Part shown: piece after piece, positions 55,883 through 64,000 of the stretch
How positions within the stretch are numbered: position 1 is the first letter of the stretch
Layout of the letters: the number at the start of each line of letters is the position of its first letter
Origin: Micromonospora fulviviridis
Lineage (GTDB): Bacteria; Actinomycetota; Actinomycetes; Mycobacteriales; Micromonosporaceae
Assembly: GCF_014648395.1 (NCBI RefSeq)
Contig: NZ_BMRA01000001.1
Coordinates: 248,001 to 312,000 of the forward strand
DNA length: 64,000 bases
Direction of reading: 5' to 3'
The notes under the pieces: generated by a model
What the model saw: only the letters and a program-made list of their open reading frames with translations
What the model was told of the DNA's origin: nothing
Database searches by the model: none
Made by a program: the position numbers and the translations under genes

Positions 55883-58800
55883 CCTTGTTGCTCCTTCTGC
55901 CCGCTCCCGGCCACTGGGCCTGAGCCAGACTGCGAGGACTGCTGCCCGCCCGGAGTCCCCTCCGGGCCGGTGGAGTTGCTGTCGGTCGGGTTGTTACGCC
56001 CCCGCTGCACGCCCCGATGGTAGGCCGAGAGCAGACCGCGTACGCCTTCCGGCGTGCGGCGCTGCACCGACGCGGACGGCTTCTCGATGCCACCGGGCAC
56101 GAGCTGCGCCATCGGCTTCCGCTTCGGCAGGCCCTTCTGAGTGGTCTCCGCGACCGGGACCTCGGTGGCCGCCGAGGCGGCCCGCCAACCGTCGTCGGCC
56201 GCGGTCTGCCAACCGGGCTGCGGCGGGGCGGCGGGCTGCCGCGTGGGCAGCGCACCGGCGTAACCCGGACGGGTTCCCCCGTTCGCCGAGCCGTTGTCGT
56301 TCGGCGCTCCGCCGGCTGTCGGAGTCTGTGCCATCGGCGTGTTACCTGTCGTCCCGGGTGGTGTCTGCTGGACGGCCCGACCGGCGGCGTCGACCTTGGC
56401 GAACTGCTGGGTCGCGGCGCCGTTGGTGGCCGCGGCCGGTGCCGCAGCCGGTGCCGTGGCCGCCTCCTCGTTGGGCCCCGGCTTGCGGGTGCGGAACCAG
56501 GCCGACTCGAGCTCCCGGAAGATCGGCAGCTCCATCGTCTCGTCCGCGTACCGCTGGCGGTTGCCCGGCTGCTGCGGCGTGGTCGGCCGCGGCGCGGGGG
56601 CCGGCGCCGGCGTCGGCGCGTTGACGGCCGGCGGCGTCTCCGGGCGGGTGACCCGGGGAAGCTCCGTCGTCATGTCCAGGCCGGCGGCGAGCCGCTCCGG
56701 CACCGCCGGGGCCGCGGCCTGGTCGGGCGCGGCGACCGGCGGCCACACCGGCGGGGCGCCGACGTGCGGCGCGGGAGCCGGCGGGGCGGGACGCGGCGGC
56801 ACCTGGTTCACCGGCGGCACCGAGACCGGCTGGCCCGCGGCCGGCGCGCCCGACACCGGGTAGCCCGACGCCGGCGAGCCGGACACGGGGTAACCCGAGG
56901 CTGGCGCTCCCGACACCGGGTATCCGGAGGCCGGGGCCCCCGACACGGGGTAACCGGAGGCCGGGGCCCCCGACACGGGGTAACCGGAGGCCGGCGAGCC
57001 GGACACGGGGTAGCCGGAGACCGGGACACCGGAGACCGGCGGCAGCGGCGGCGCCGACACCGGCGGGACCGGCGGAGCGGAGACCGGCGGCGGGTTGTAC
57101 GGCCGGGTCTCCGGGCTGCTCGGCAGCTGCCGCGGGATGGCCGGCTGCTGACCGGTGGAGGCCGGGTCGGCCTCGGCCGGGTTGCGCCGCTGGGGCAGCG
57201 GGTCGATCGGCTGGCCGTTCGAGCTGCGCGGGGCGAAGCCGTCACCGCCGGCAAGGGGGCCGGCGCCCGTCAGGTCGGACCAGGCCGGCATCGAGCGGCC
57301 GCCACCGGCGTTGGCCGGGGTGCCGGAGCCGTTGCGCGGCGCCGGGTCGAAGGACCGCCCGCCCAGGGTGACCTGGTTGCCGGAGGTGCCGGGGTGCCCG
57401 ACCGGCGGCGGGGTGTGCGGGGCGTTGCCCAGCGCGGCCAGGGCGCCGAACGCCGGGGCGGGGCCGCCCTGCTGCGGGCCGGTGGCGACCGGGAGGGCCG
57501 GCGCCTGCTGGCCGCGGCCGGAGAGGGCGCGCGGCACCAGCACCGAGGTGGGCAGCGTGACGTCGGCGACGGTGCCCCGGTCGGCGCCGGGCCGCAGCTC
57601 GACCTTGACGCCGTGCCGGGAGGCCAGCCGGGCGACCACGACCAGGCCCATCATCCGGGAGACCGCCACGTCCACCTGCGGCGGCGTGGCCAGCCGCTCG
57701 TTCAGCTCGCGGAGCTGCTCGTGGCTGATGCCGATACCCCGGTCCTCCACGTAGAGGGAGGCGCGGTCACCCACCCGCCGGGCCTCCACCATGACGTGCG
57801 AGTCCGGCGGGGAGAAGGCGGTGGCGTTGTCGAACAGCTCGGCGACCAGGTGCACCAGGTCGTTGACCGCGTGCGCGGCGACCTCGATATCCCGGTCGAT
57901 CACGCCGAACTCGATCCGGGTGTAGTGCTCGACCTCGGACTGGGCTGCGCGGAGCACGTCGATGAGGGCGGCCGGCTCGCGTTGCACACGGGTGGAGTCG
58001 GCGCCGGCGAGGACCAGCAGGTTCTCGTCGTTACGGCGCATCCGGGTGGCCAGGTGGTCGAGCTGGAACAGCTCGGCCAGCCGGTCCGGGTCCTCCTCAC
58101 CGCGCTCCAGCCGGTCGAGGTGGCCGATCAGCCGGTCGACCAGGATCTGCGAGCGGCGGGCCAGGTTGACGAACATGGTCGCGACGGACGCCCGCAGGGC
58201 GGCTTGCTCGGCCGCCGTCCGGACGGCCTCCAGGTGGACGGCGTTGAACGCCTCGGTCACCTGGCCGAACTCGTCCTTGCTGCGTACCGGCAGCGGCTCG
58301 GCGATCTGGTTGGCCAGCTGCACCGGGGAGAGCTGCCCGGTGACCTGGGGGTCACGCAGCCGGGCCACCGCCTGCGGCAGGCCGTACTGGGCCACCGAGA
58401 GGGCGCCCTGGCGCAGGTCGCGCAGCGAGCGGGCCATCGAGCGGGCCACCAGGTAGGCGAAGAGGATCGCCAGCAGCAGCATGCTCAGCAGCAGGCCTGT
58501 CTGCAGGAAGACCTGGCGCTGCACGTCGGAACGAAGTTTGTCGGCCTGCTTGACCACGTCGCCGTCGAGCTTCGACTCGACGGTACGGACCAGCTTGCCC
58601 TTGCCGACCATCGCGGTGTCCCACTGGTCCGAACCGAAGGAAACGCCCGTCAGTGCCCCGGACTCGTTGGCGCTGATCTGGCCCTGGTAGGAGGACACCT
58701 CGCGCTGGTCGCCGCCGGCGACGGTCTGCTGGTAGAGCTCCTTCTCGGACTCGTTGCCGACGGCGCTGAAGGACTCGATCGCCTGCTGCTCGGCGGTGAC

Positions 58801-59508
58801 GGTGGAGATGTAGTCCGTGCGCAGGGTCTGGTCGAGCCGGCCTCGGTCCAGCGCGAGGTGCACGACCACCCGACGCTCGGAGAGGAACTCCTTGCTGCGG
58901 GCGACGGCGGCGGCGGCGCGCATCCGGTCGCTCAGGTCGCTGTCGCCGGCGAGCTGGGTGCTCGAGTCACGGACCGCAAGCAGCTCGCCGATCAAGCCGT
59001 CGTACCCCTTGACCGCGAAGCTGCTCGACATCTTGCCGTTGAAGACCTGACTGCGGGTGCCGGACAGGTCTTCGAGGTCCTGGTCGATCCCGTCGAGGAT
59101 CTTCTCCAGCGCGGGGGGCAGCTCCTCCAGCACGACGCGCTGCTGCGAGTACTGCCCCTGCGCCTTGTCGACCTTCTTGCCCGCCTGGGTGTAGACGTCG
59201 ATGTGGCGGTCCTTGGCCTTCGGGTCGTCGTCGGTCAGCAGCAGCACGGCGGCGGTCCGCTCGTCCTGCAGCTTGTCGACCAGATCACCTGAGTAGGCGA
59301 CCAGGTTGGCCAGGTTACCGGCCCGATTGGCATTGTTGAGCGTCTCCAGATGGTCGACCAGACCGCTGGTGCCCACGACGACTGTGGCGATCGTCGGCAC
59401 GATCATGATCAGGCCGAGCTTGGACCAGATCGGCATGTCGCGGAGCCGGCTGGCCGGCCGGCGCAGACGCGACAGGAAGGAGCCCGCCGTCGTTGGCCGT
59501 TTGCTCAC
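55879..59508 (-). CDS. cvnA: Nitrate/nitrite-sensor-type histidine kinase of the Cvn operon
   Basis: A 1209-aa membrane kinase. An N-terminal helix (~30-50) is followed by an extracytoplasmic NIT-like helical domain (~60-325), a second helix (~335-357), HAMP (~360-430), a phosphoacceptor-like helix ([12 protein letters not shown], ~480), and an ATPase domain (~535-650; N box [12 protein letters not shown]1 VEDRGIGIS). The rest is a ~550-residue Pro/Ala/Gly-rich tail with a 10-aa tandem repeat and, at the end, [30 protein letters not shown] and [15 protein letters not shown]. The same tail motifs recur in the IS110-like protein at 50574-52928. It starts the minus-strand Cvn unit. Confidence 0.92.
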   Translation of the reverse strand: MSKRPTTAGSFLSRLRRPASRLRDMPIWSKLGLIMIVPTIATVVVGTSGLVDHLETLNNANRAGNLANLVAYSGDLVDKLQDERTAAVLLLTDDDPKAKDRHIDVYTQAGKKVDKAQGQYSQQRVVLEELPPALEKILDGIDQDLEDLSGTRSQVFNGKMSSSFAVKGYDGLIGELLAVRDSSTQLAGDSDLSDRMRAAAAVARSKEFLSERRVVVHLALDRGRLDQTLRTDYISTVTAEQQAIESFSAVGNESEKELYQQTVAGGDQREVSSYQGQISANESGALTGVSFGSDQWDTAMVGKGKLVRTVESKLDGDVVKQADKLRSDVQRQVFLQTGLLLSMLLLAILFAYLVARSMARSLRDLRQGALSVAQYGLPQAVARLRDPQVTGQLSPVQLANQIAEPLPVRSKDEFGQVTEAFNAVHLEAVRTAAEQAALRASVATMFVNLARRSQILVDRLIGHLDRLERGEEDPDRLAELFQLDHLATRMRRNDENLLVLAGADSTRVQREPAALIDVLRAAQSEVEHYTRIEFGVIDRDIEVAAHAVNDLVHLVAELFDNATAFSPPDSHVMVEARRVGDRASLYVEDRGIGISHEQLRELNERLATPPQVDVAVSRMMGLVVVARLASRHGVKVELRPGADRGTVADVTLPTSVLVPRALSGRGQQAPALPVATGPQQGGPAPAFGALAALGNAPHTPPPVGHPGTSGNQVTLGGRSFDPAPRNGSGTPANAGGGRSMPAWSDLTGAGPLAGGDGFAPRSSNGQPIDPLPQRRNPAEADPASTGQQPAIPRQLPSSPETRPYNPPPVSAPPVPPVSAPPLPPVSGVPVSGYPVSGSPASGYPVSGAPASGYPVSGAPASGYPVSGAPASGYPVSGSPASGYPVSGAPAAGQPVSVPPVNQVPPRPAPPAPAPHVGAPPVWPPVAAPDQAAAPAVPERLAAGLDMTTELPRVTRPETPPAVNAPTPAPAPAPRPTTPQQPGNRQRYADETMELPIFRELESAWFRTRKPGPNEEAATAPAAAPAAATNGAATQQFAKVDAAGRAVQQTPPGTTGNTPMAQTPTAGGAPNDNGSANGGTRPGYAGALPTRQPAAPPQPGWQTAADDGWRAASAATEVPVAETTQKGLPKRKPMAQLVPGGIEKPSASVQRRTPEGVRGLLSAYHRGVQRGRNNPTDSNSTGPEGTPGGQQSSQSGSGPVAGSGQKEQQG
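56821..57030. repeat. 30-bp tandem repeat in the kinase gene
   Basis: Seven head-to-tail 30-bp units, the first one diverged, encode the decapeptide [10 protein letters not shown] and variants in the Pro-rich tail of the Cvn kinase. Units at 56941 and 56971 differ at only a few bases, which suggests recent expansion. The exact 30-bp period keeps the frame when copy number changes. Confidence 0.9.
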
Positions 59509-59700
59509 GTCACCGCCCTCGCATTACCGCGTCCGGCGTGCCCTGTGGGCAACGCCGAGCGACCGACCCGGCGGGTCGGACCTCCGAGATTCCATCACGC
59601 CGCCCCGCAAAGAGAAAGCCCAGGTTGTCCCTCGCCGGAGGTGTGATGAGATGTTGATGCAATTTGATAGCAATCCGTCTGGCCGGAGTCACTCAAGGTA

Positions 59701-60306
59701 ATGGAACACCCTCACCGCGTCGTCCTGCTCGCCGGGCCCTCCGGCTCCGGAAAGTCATACATTGCCCAACGAACCGGACTTCCCGTCCTCTGCCTGGACG
59801 ACTTCTACAAGGACGGCGATGACCCTACGTTGCCGCGTCGGAACGGAGAGGTGGACTGGGAGTCCCCGCTGTCCTGGGACGCGGACACGGCGGTGGAAAC
59901 AATCGCCCGACTGGCCCGGGACGGCAAGGCCGAAGTGCCGGTTTATGCGATCGGCGCGGACCGGCGGGTGGCCACCCGGCCATTCGACGTCGACGGATCG
60001 CCACTTTTCGTGGCCGAAGGGATCTTCGCCGCCGAGATCGTCGCGGAGTGCCGCCGCCGGGGCCTGCTCGCCGGGGCGTACGCGCTGCGCCGTCCGCGCG
60101 GCGCGACCTTCGTCCGCCGGCTCGCCCGCGACCTGGCCGAGCAGCGCAAGGCTCCCCGGGTGCTGATCCGGCGCGGGGTGGCGCTGCTGCGCGCGGAGCC
60201 GGCGGTGCTGCGCCGGCAGACCGGGCTGGGCGCCGAGGCGGCCCGGGCCGGGCAGGTGCTGCGCCGGGTGGCCGGCCTGCTCGCCGGCCACCCGCGACAG
60301 CCGTGA
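59701..60306 (+). CDS. Uridine-kinase-like P-loop protein
   Basis: A 201-aa P-loop kinase resembling uridine kinase. Walker A GPSGSGKS (about residues 12-19), the substrate segment LDDFYKDGDDPTLPR and VDWESPLSWD, then VAEGIFAAEI. It lacks the longer C-terminal part of Udk and ends in an Arg/Ala-rich helical region. The native substrate could be a nucleoside or another metabolite. ATG 59701 is preceded by a weak AAGG site and a markedly AT-rich spacer. It converges on add, whose stop is adjacent. Confidence 0.82.
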   Translation: MEHPHRVVLLAGPSGSGKSYIAQRTGLPVLCLDDFYKDGDDPTLPRRNGEVDWESPLSWDADTAVETIARLARDGKAEVPVYAIGADRRVATRPFDVDGSPLFVAEGIFAAEIVAECRRRGLLAGAYALRRPRGATFVRRLARDLAEQRKAPRVLIRRGVALLRAEPAVLRRQTGLGAEAARAGQVLRRVAGLLAGHPRQP

Positions 60307-61380
60307 TCAGCCGATCAGCTTGGCGTACGCCGGCTTGATCACCTCGTCGATGATCTTCAGTCGCTCGTCGAACGGGATGAAGGCGCTCTTCATCGCGTTG
60401 ATGGTGAACCACTGGAGTTCCTTCCAGCCGTAGCCGAAGGCGTCCACCAGCAGGGCCATCTCCCGGGACATCGAGGTGCCGCTCATCAGCCGGTTGTCGG
60501 TGTTCACCGTCACCCGGAAGCGCAGGTCGCGCAGCAGCCCGATCGGGTGGTCGGCGATCGACGCGGCCGCCCCGGTCTGCACGTTCGAGGAGGGGCACAG
60601 CTCCAGCGGGATGCGCTTGTCCCGGACGTACGCGGCCAGCCGGCCCAGCACCGGCGGGTTCCCGGGCGTGATGTCGTCGACGATCCGGACGCCGTGCCCC
60701 AGCCGGTCCGCGCCGCACCACTGGATCGCCTGCCAGATCGACGGCAGCCCGAACGCCTCGCCGGCGTGGATGGTGAAGTGGAAGTTCTCCCGCTGGAGGT
60801 ACTCGAACGCGTCCAGGTGCCGGGTGGGCGGGAAGCCCGCCTCCGCGCCGGCGATGTCGAAGCCGACCACCCCGGTGTCCCGGTGCCGCACGGCCAGCTC
60901 GGCGATCTCCTGCGAGCGGGCCGCGTGCCGCATCGCGGTGAGCAGCGTGCCGACCCGGATGGGCGTACCCGCCTCGGCGGCCAGGGCGCTGCCCTCCCGG
61001 AAGCCGGTGACCACCGCGTCGACCACCTCGTCCAGGGTCAGGTTCTGCTCCAGGTGCTGCTCGGGAGCGAACCGCACCTCGGCGTAGACCACCCCGTCGG
61101 CGGCCAGGTCGAGCGCGCACTCGCGGGCCACCCGGCGCAGCGCGGGTCCGGTCTGCATGACCGCCACGGTGTGCGCGAAGGTCTCCAGGTAGCGCTCCAG
61201 CGAACCGGAGTTCGCCGCCTCGGCGAACCAGCGGCCCAGCGCCTCGGAGTCGGTGGTGGGCAGCTCGTGGCCGGCGTCGGCGGCCAGCTCGACGATCGTC
61301 GCGGGCCGCAGACCGCCGTCGAGGTGGTCGTGCAGCAGCGCCTTCGGGACCTTGACGATGTCCTCGTACGAGATTGCCAT
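60307..61380 (-). CDS. add: Adenosine deaminase
   Basis: A 357-aa amidohydrolase-superfamily enzyme converting adenosine or deoxyadenosine to inosine. Zinc motif [12 protein letters not shown] (about residues 15-26), the HAGE Glu (TIHAGEAFG), the catalytic Asp region GHGVRIVDD and SSNVQTGAA are in order. It ends right at the kinase-like gene stop on the opposite strand. The ATG at 61380 has TAGGGT 6 nt upstream and no ribosome site. It completes the purine-salvage theme of this region. Confidence 0.95.
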   Translation of the reverse strand: MAISYEDIVKVPKALLHDHLDGGLRPATIVELAADAGHELPTTDSEALGRWFAEAANSGSLERYLETFAHTVAVMQTGPALRRVARECALDLAADGVVYAEVRFAPEQHLEQNLTLDEVVDAVVTGFREGSALAAEAGTPIRVGTLLTAMRHAARSQEIAELAVRHRDTGVVGFDIAGAEAGFPPTRHLDAFEYLQRENFHFTIHAGEAFGLPSIWQAIQWCGADRLGHGVRIVDDITPGNPPVLGRLAAYVRDKRIPLELCPSSNVQTGAAASIADHPIGLLRDLRFRVTVNTDNRLMSGTSMSREMALLVDAFGYGWKELQWFTINAMKSAFIPFDERLKIIDEVIKPAYAKLIG

Positions 61381-61386
61381 GCACCG

Positions 61387-61392
61387 ACCCTA
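61387..61392 (-). promoter_or_regulatory. Candidate -10 box of add
   Basis: Minus-strand TAGGGT, 6 nt before the ATG at 61380; leaderless pattern. Confidence 0.42.
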
Positions 61393-61431
61393 GTCACCGA
61401 CCGCCGGGGCGCGGCACCGGACCGGGGCGGC

Positions 61432-61845
61432 TCACGGCCGCCAGCCGTACACCCGCTCGACCGTGAGGCGGAGCACCAGCCGGCCGTCGGCCACCATGGC
61501 CGCCCGGTAGTCCGCCCAGTCCGGGTGCTCGCCCCGGATCCGCCGGTAGACCTCGACCAGCTCCTCGACCCTGGCGTCGTCGTCCGCGGCGGCCGGCGGG
61601 GTGAGGTCCACACGCCCCTCGGCCACCGCGTACGCCCCGCCGTCGGGCGTGCTGACGTGGAAGCTGGCCCGCGGGTCGCGCCGCAGGTTGCGCACCTTCG
61701 CCCGGTCGCCCGTGGTGGAGCAGCGGATCAGCCCCGGCTCGGCCAGGTAGTCGAGGTTGGAGAGCTGCGGCCGCCCGTCCCGGCGCAGGGTGACCAGCAC
61801 CCCGCGCCCCCGCTCGCCGAACAGCTCCCACAGCCGGGCGGTCAC
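61432..61845 (-). CDS. PPOX-class F420-dependent oxidoreductase
   Basis: A 137-aa split-barrel flavin/deazaflavin-binding protein. Typical segments are GVLVTLRRDGRPQLSNLDYL (about 14-33), KVRNLRRDPRASFHV and YRRIRGEHPDWADYRAAMVADGRLVLRLT, matching the actinobacterial F420-dependent family (TIGR03618-like). The cofactor is probably F420 rather than FMN, by family. The GTG at 61845 overlaps the upstream FMN-reductase-like stop by 4 bp (GTGA), so both are cotranscribed and coupled. Confidence 0.85.
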   Translation of the reverse strand: MTARLWELFGERGRGVLVTLRRDGRPQLSNLDYLAEPGLIRCSTTGDRAKVRNLRRDPRASFHVSTPDGGAYAVAEGRVDLTPPAAADDDARVEELVEVYRRIRGEHPDWADYRAAMVADGRLVLRLTVERVYGWRP

Positions 61846-62411
61846 GCCGGCACCCGCAGCGGCGCGAGCGCGACGGCCAGCCGGGCCAGCTGGTCGAGCA
61901 CCTGGTCCGCGGCCGCCTCCCGGTCCGGATCCGGCCGCAGGTCGCCGGCCTCGTCCAGCGCCTGCCGCAGGAAGACGGTCACCGCCTCGTTGACCGGCAC
62001 CATGTTCAGCGTGGTCACCACCTGCTTGATCATCTGGACCGCCCGCAGGCCGCCGGAGGTCATGCCGTAGCTGACGAAGCCCACGGGCTTGTGCCGCCAC
62101 TCGTGGTAGAGGTAGTCGATCGCGTTCTTCAGCGGCGCGCTGAAGCCGTAGTTGTACTCCGGCATCACCAGCACGAAGGCGTCGGCGGCGTCGGTGGTCG
62201 CGCTCCAGGACCGGGTGTGCTCGTGCAGGTAGATCCCCTCGGAGGGGTGGTGCGGCTCGTCGTGGAACGGCAGCCCGACCTCGGCGAGGTCGACCAGGCG
62301 TACCTCGTCGAAGGCGCCGTGGCGGACGGCGGCCGCGGTGAACCAGTCACCGATCCGCCGGCCGACCCGGCCGGGTCGGGTGCTGGCGACGATCACGTTC
62401 AGGCGGGGCAT
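61842..62411 (-). CDS. NADPH-dependent FMN reductase family protein
   Basis: A 189-aa flavodoxin-like oxidoreductase: N-terminal IVASTRPGRVGRRIGDW (FMN phosphate loop, residues 6-22), then MPEYNYGFSAPLKNAIDYLY and FVSYGMTSGGLRAVQ. It likely reduces FMN, quinones or azo compounds with NADPH. ATG 62411 is chosen; the membrane protein gene upstream ends 13 bp into this gene. It is the second gene of a YczE-reductase-F420 unit controlled from the MarR divergon. Confidence 0.9.
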   Translation of the reverse strand: MPRLNVIVASTRPGRVGRRIGDWFTAAAVRHGAFDEVRLVDLAEVGLPFHDEPHHPSEGIYLHEHTRSWSATTDAADAFVLVMPEYNYGFSAPLKNAIDYLYHEWRHKPVGFVSYGMTSGGLRAVQMIKQVVTTLNMVPVNEAVTVFLRQALDEAGDLRPDPDREAAADQVLDQLARLAVALAPLRVPA

Positions 62412-63028
62412 GGCGAGGTCACTCCTGTCGGGACGGGCCGGACCGGGGCCGGCACGGTGAGTCGGGGGACGAGGTACTGGACGAGCGGCCCGATGGCGAC
62501 CGCGAAGAGCACGGTGCCGGGGCCCACGGCGCCGCCGAGCAGCCAGCCGGCGGCCAGCACGGCGAGTTCGATGCCGGCACGGGCCCGGCCGAGCGGCAGG
62601 CCGCGCGCGGCCAGGCCGGTCATCAGGCCGTCCCGCGGGCCGGGGCCCAGCCGGGCTCCGAGGTAGAGCGCGGTGGCGACGCCGTTGAGCAGGATCCCCG
62701 CGGCCAGCAGGGCGATCCGGCCGGCGAGCGACCCGACCGGTGGCAGCAGCGCCAGCGTCGCGTCCAGCGCCGGGCCGACCAGCGCGACGTTGGCCACGGT
62801 GCCGGCGCCGGGGCGCTGCCGCAACGGGATCCAGAGCAGCAGGACGACCAGGGCGACGGCGTTGACCAGCACGCCCATCGGCAGGTCGGTGCGGGCGGCG
62901 AGGCCCTGGTGGAGCACGTCCCACGAGGAGAGGCCGAATCCCGCGCGGACCATCAGCGCGACGCTCACCCCGAAGAGGACGAGCCCGGCCAGGAGCCGGA
63001 CCAGCCGACCCGGCAGTTTGGTTGACAT
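62399..63028 (-). CDS. YczE/YitT-type membrane protein
   Basis: A 209-aa membrane protein with about five helices and the YczE pattern: LFGVSVALMVRAGFGLSSWDVLHQGLA (about residues 18-44), LLNGVATALYLGARLGPGPRDGLM, and RARAGIELAVLAAGWLLGG. YczE proteins have been linked to lipopeptide production and to transcription-factor-controlled transport but lack a defined activity. The start ATG (63028) lies inside a perfect palindrome TGACATGTCA. It heads a three-gene minus-strand operon and is divergent from a MarR gene. Confidence 0.82.
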   Translation of the reverse strand: MSTKLPGRLVRLLAGLVLFGVSVALMVRAGFGLSSWDVLHQGLAARTDLPMGVLVNAVALVVLLLWIPLRQRPGAGTVANVALVGPALDATLALLPPVGSLAGRIALLAAGILLNGVATALYLGARLGPGPRDGLMTGLAARGLPLGRARAGIELAVLAAGWLLGGAVGPGTVLFAVAIGPLVQYLVPRLTVPAPVRPVPTGVTSPCPA

Positions 63029-63032
63029 GTCA
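63023..63032. promoter_or_regulatory. MarR operator site 1
   Basis: TGACATGTCA is a perfect 10-bp palindrome, extended by T and T/C outside. It contains the start codon of the YczE-like gene. Minus-strand TACGGT (63036-63041) 7 nt upstream of that ATG is the matching -10 box. Confidence 0.75.
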
Positions 63033-63053
63033 TCGACCGTAGGCAGGCTTTGA

Positions 63054-63063
63054 TGACATGTCA
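63054..63063. promoter_or_regulatory. MarR operator site 2
   Basis: A second TGACATGTCA, 31 bp (about three helical turns) from site 1, and in fact each 14-bp surrounding sequence is the exact complement of the other. It overlaps the predicted -35 region of the MarR gene. Confidence 0.75.
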
Positions 63064-63085
63064 ACAACTGGGCTATGATCGGCGC

Positions 63086-63559
63086 ATGGACGCACCACGG
63101 TGGTTGGACGAGCGGGAGGACCGGGCCTGGCGCGGCTACCGCCGGATGCGCCGCCTGCTCGACCTGGAGCTGGCCCGGGAGCTGATGCAGGACGCGGGGC
63201 TCTCCGAGCCGGACTACGACGTCCTCTCCGACCTCTCCGAGACGCCCGACCAGCGGCTGCGGCTCAGCGAACTGGCCGACCGGATGCTCTGGTCGCGCAG
63301 CCGGCTCTCCCACCACATCTCCCGGATGCAGCAGCGCGGCCTGGTCACCCGGGAGGAGTGCGCGACCGACGGCCGCGGCTCGGTCGTGGCGCTCACCCCG
63401 GCCGGCCGGCAGGCCATCGAGGCGGCCGCCCCGGGGCACGTGGCCGCCGTCCGACGGCATCTCATCGACCTGCTCACCCCTGAGGAGATCGCGGCGCTGG
63501 GCGCGCTCACCCACCGGGTGGTCGACCACCTCGCCGGCCGTTCGACCCCGGAGGCCTGA
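63086..63559 (+). CDS. MarR family transcriptional regulator
   Basis: A 157-aa MarR regulator: dimerisation helix ([26 protein letters not shown]), winged helix ([30 protein letters not shown], then the wing [14 protein letters not shown]) and C-terminal helices. ATG 63086 has TATGAT 6 nt upstream (63074-63079), so it is probably leaderless; the frame is open for 12 codons before it. Paired palindromes between it and the YczE-like gene indicate repression of both. The methyltransferase gene follows 2 bp after its stop, so that gene may belong to the same unit. Confidence 0.9.
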   Translation: MDAPRWLDEREDRAWRGYRRMRRLLDLELARELMQDAGLSEPDYDVLSDLSETPDQRLRLSELADRMLWSRSRLSHHISRMQQRGLVTREECATDGRGSVVALTPAGRQAIEAAAPGHVAAVRRHLIDLLTPEEIAALGALTHRVVDHLAGRSTPEA

Positions 63560-63561
63560 GC

Positions 63562-64000
63562 GTGGACGACCGGATCCTGGCCCGGCTGCGCTGCCCGGTC
63601 TGCGCCGAGCCGCTGGCGGAGACCACCGCCGGCACCGCCCGGGCGCTCCGCTGCCCGCGCCGGCACAGCTTCGACGTCGCCCGCCAGGGGTACGTCAACC
63701 TGCTCGCCGGCCGCGCCCCGCACACCGGGGACAGCGCCGAGATGGTCGCCGCCCGCGCCGACTTCCTCGCGGCCGGCCACTACGACCCGGTGGCCGCCGC
63801 CCTGGCCGCGAAGGCCCGGGAGATCGTGTCCGGCTCGTCCCGCCCTTGCTCTGCATCCACGGACGCGGCACCGGGCGACGAGGGGTGCTGCGCCGATGGC
63901 TGCAGAGCAAAGGACGCCGCGCGGGCCCCGTCGGTCGCGGGTCCGAGCCCGACGGGCGACGGCGACGGCGAGGCGTACCCCCTGGTGGTGGACGCCGGTG
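63562..64000 (+). CDS. RlmA-type 23S rRNA (guanine-N1) methyltransferase, 3' end outside window
   Basis: A partial protein of at least 146 residues. The N-terminal zinc finger (CPVC near residue 11, then [18 protein letters not shown]) is that of RlmA/TlrB enzymes that methylate G745/G748 of 23S rRNA and, in TlrB, give tylosin resistance. The SAM-binding motif begins at the window edge (LVVDAG). Between them lies an unusual in-frame stretch encoded by a ~70-bp palindrome ([22 protein letters not shown]). GTG 63562 follows the MarR stop by 2 bp. The adjoining MarR divergon hints at drug-responsive control. Confidence 0.8.
   Translation, partial: MDDRILARLRCPVCAEPLAETTAGTARALRCPRRHSFDVARQGYVNLLAGRAPHTGDSAEMVAARADFLAAGHYDPVAAALAAKAREIVSGSSRPCSASTDAAPGDEGCCADGCRAKDAARAPSVAGPSPTGDGDGEAYPLVVDAG
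63843..63913. repeat. Palindromic element D, inside the methyltransferase gene
   Basis: Arms TTGCTCTGCA (63846-63855) and TGCAGAGCAA (63901-63910) are perfect and extend inwards to a ~30-bp imperfect stem (about 24 of 30 matching). The element is translated in frame between the zinc finger and the SAM domain. It differs in sequence from elements A-C but has the same kind of layout. Confidence 0.75.

Overview
The window looks like a chromosomal segment of a high-GC filamentous actinomycete of the Micromonospora/Salinispora type (Micromonosporaceae). This rests on about 70% GC with strong GC3 bias, GTG starts, short -10 boxes placed 6-8 nt before start codons (leaderless genes), a conservon-type (Cvn) signalling operon, a type VII secretion protease, F420-family and mycothiol-synthase-like proteins, and partial gene-order similarity to mycobacteria (lpdA, M20 amidohydrolase, pmmB, upp). 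I see no rRNA, tRNA, CRISPR array or intact mobile element.

Layout. 1-2.2 kb: end of a type VII secretion locus (Pro/Gly-rich protein, mycosin) with atypical base use that stops abruptly inside the mycosin gene. 2.2-4.9 kb: Maf pyrophosphatase, O-methyltransferase, MFS exporter carrying an inserted palindrome. 5-7.4 kb: padR-drrAB-type ABC exporter. 7.5-10.8 kb: biotin-dependent carboxylase alpha subunit and GuaB1. 10.9-16.4 kb: TetR/DoxX divergon with two operators, then a marR plus heterodimeric ABC exporter operon. 16.4-17.8 kb: an editing-domain-less threonyl-tRNA synthetase preceded by what looks like a Thr-codon leader peptide and a hairpin. 18-27 kb: membrane proteins, a CGNR regulator divergent from a frameshifted MFS gene, LpdA-like flavoprotein, GGCT, GNAT and small conserved genes. 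27-35.5 kb: DUF4349 lipoprotein, M20 amidohydrolase, acyl-CoA mutase, Ser/Thr kinase, phosphohexomutase. 35.5-40.4 kb: GPP34 protein, upp, deoC and an aldehyde dehydrogenase pair whose second member lacks the catalytic half. 40.5-48.3 kb: BlaI/M56 sensor pair followed by cydABDC. 49.5-59.5 kb: a Cvn operon (kinase, roadblock, DUF742, GTPase) facing an IS110-like protein that shares the kinase's C-terminal tail, and a broken lipoprotein gene between them. 59.7-64 kb: uridine-kinase-like protein, add, flavin/F420 enzymes, a MarR divergon with two perfect operators, and a partial RlmA-type methyltransferase carrying a second in-frame palindrome.

How the genes work together. Nucleoside and deoxynucleoside salvage is represented by upp, deoC, pmmB, add, guaB1 and the uridine-kinase-like gene. 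Respiration under low oxygen or stress is represented by cydABDC with a BlaI/BlaR-type pair directly upstream. The two observations I consider most worth following are (1) the IS110-like protein at 50.6-52.9 kb, which appears to be a domesticated transposase fold joined to a Cvn-kinase tail, and (2) the putative threonine attenuator in front of the truncated ThrRS. Four apparent frameshifts, each a single missing base next to G, affect an MFS gene and a substrate-binding protein and could be real or sequence errors.
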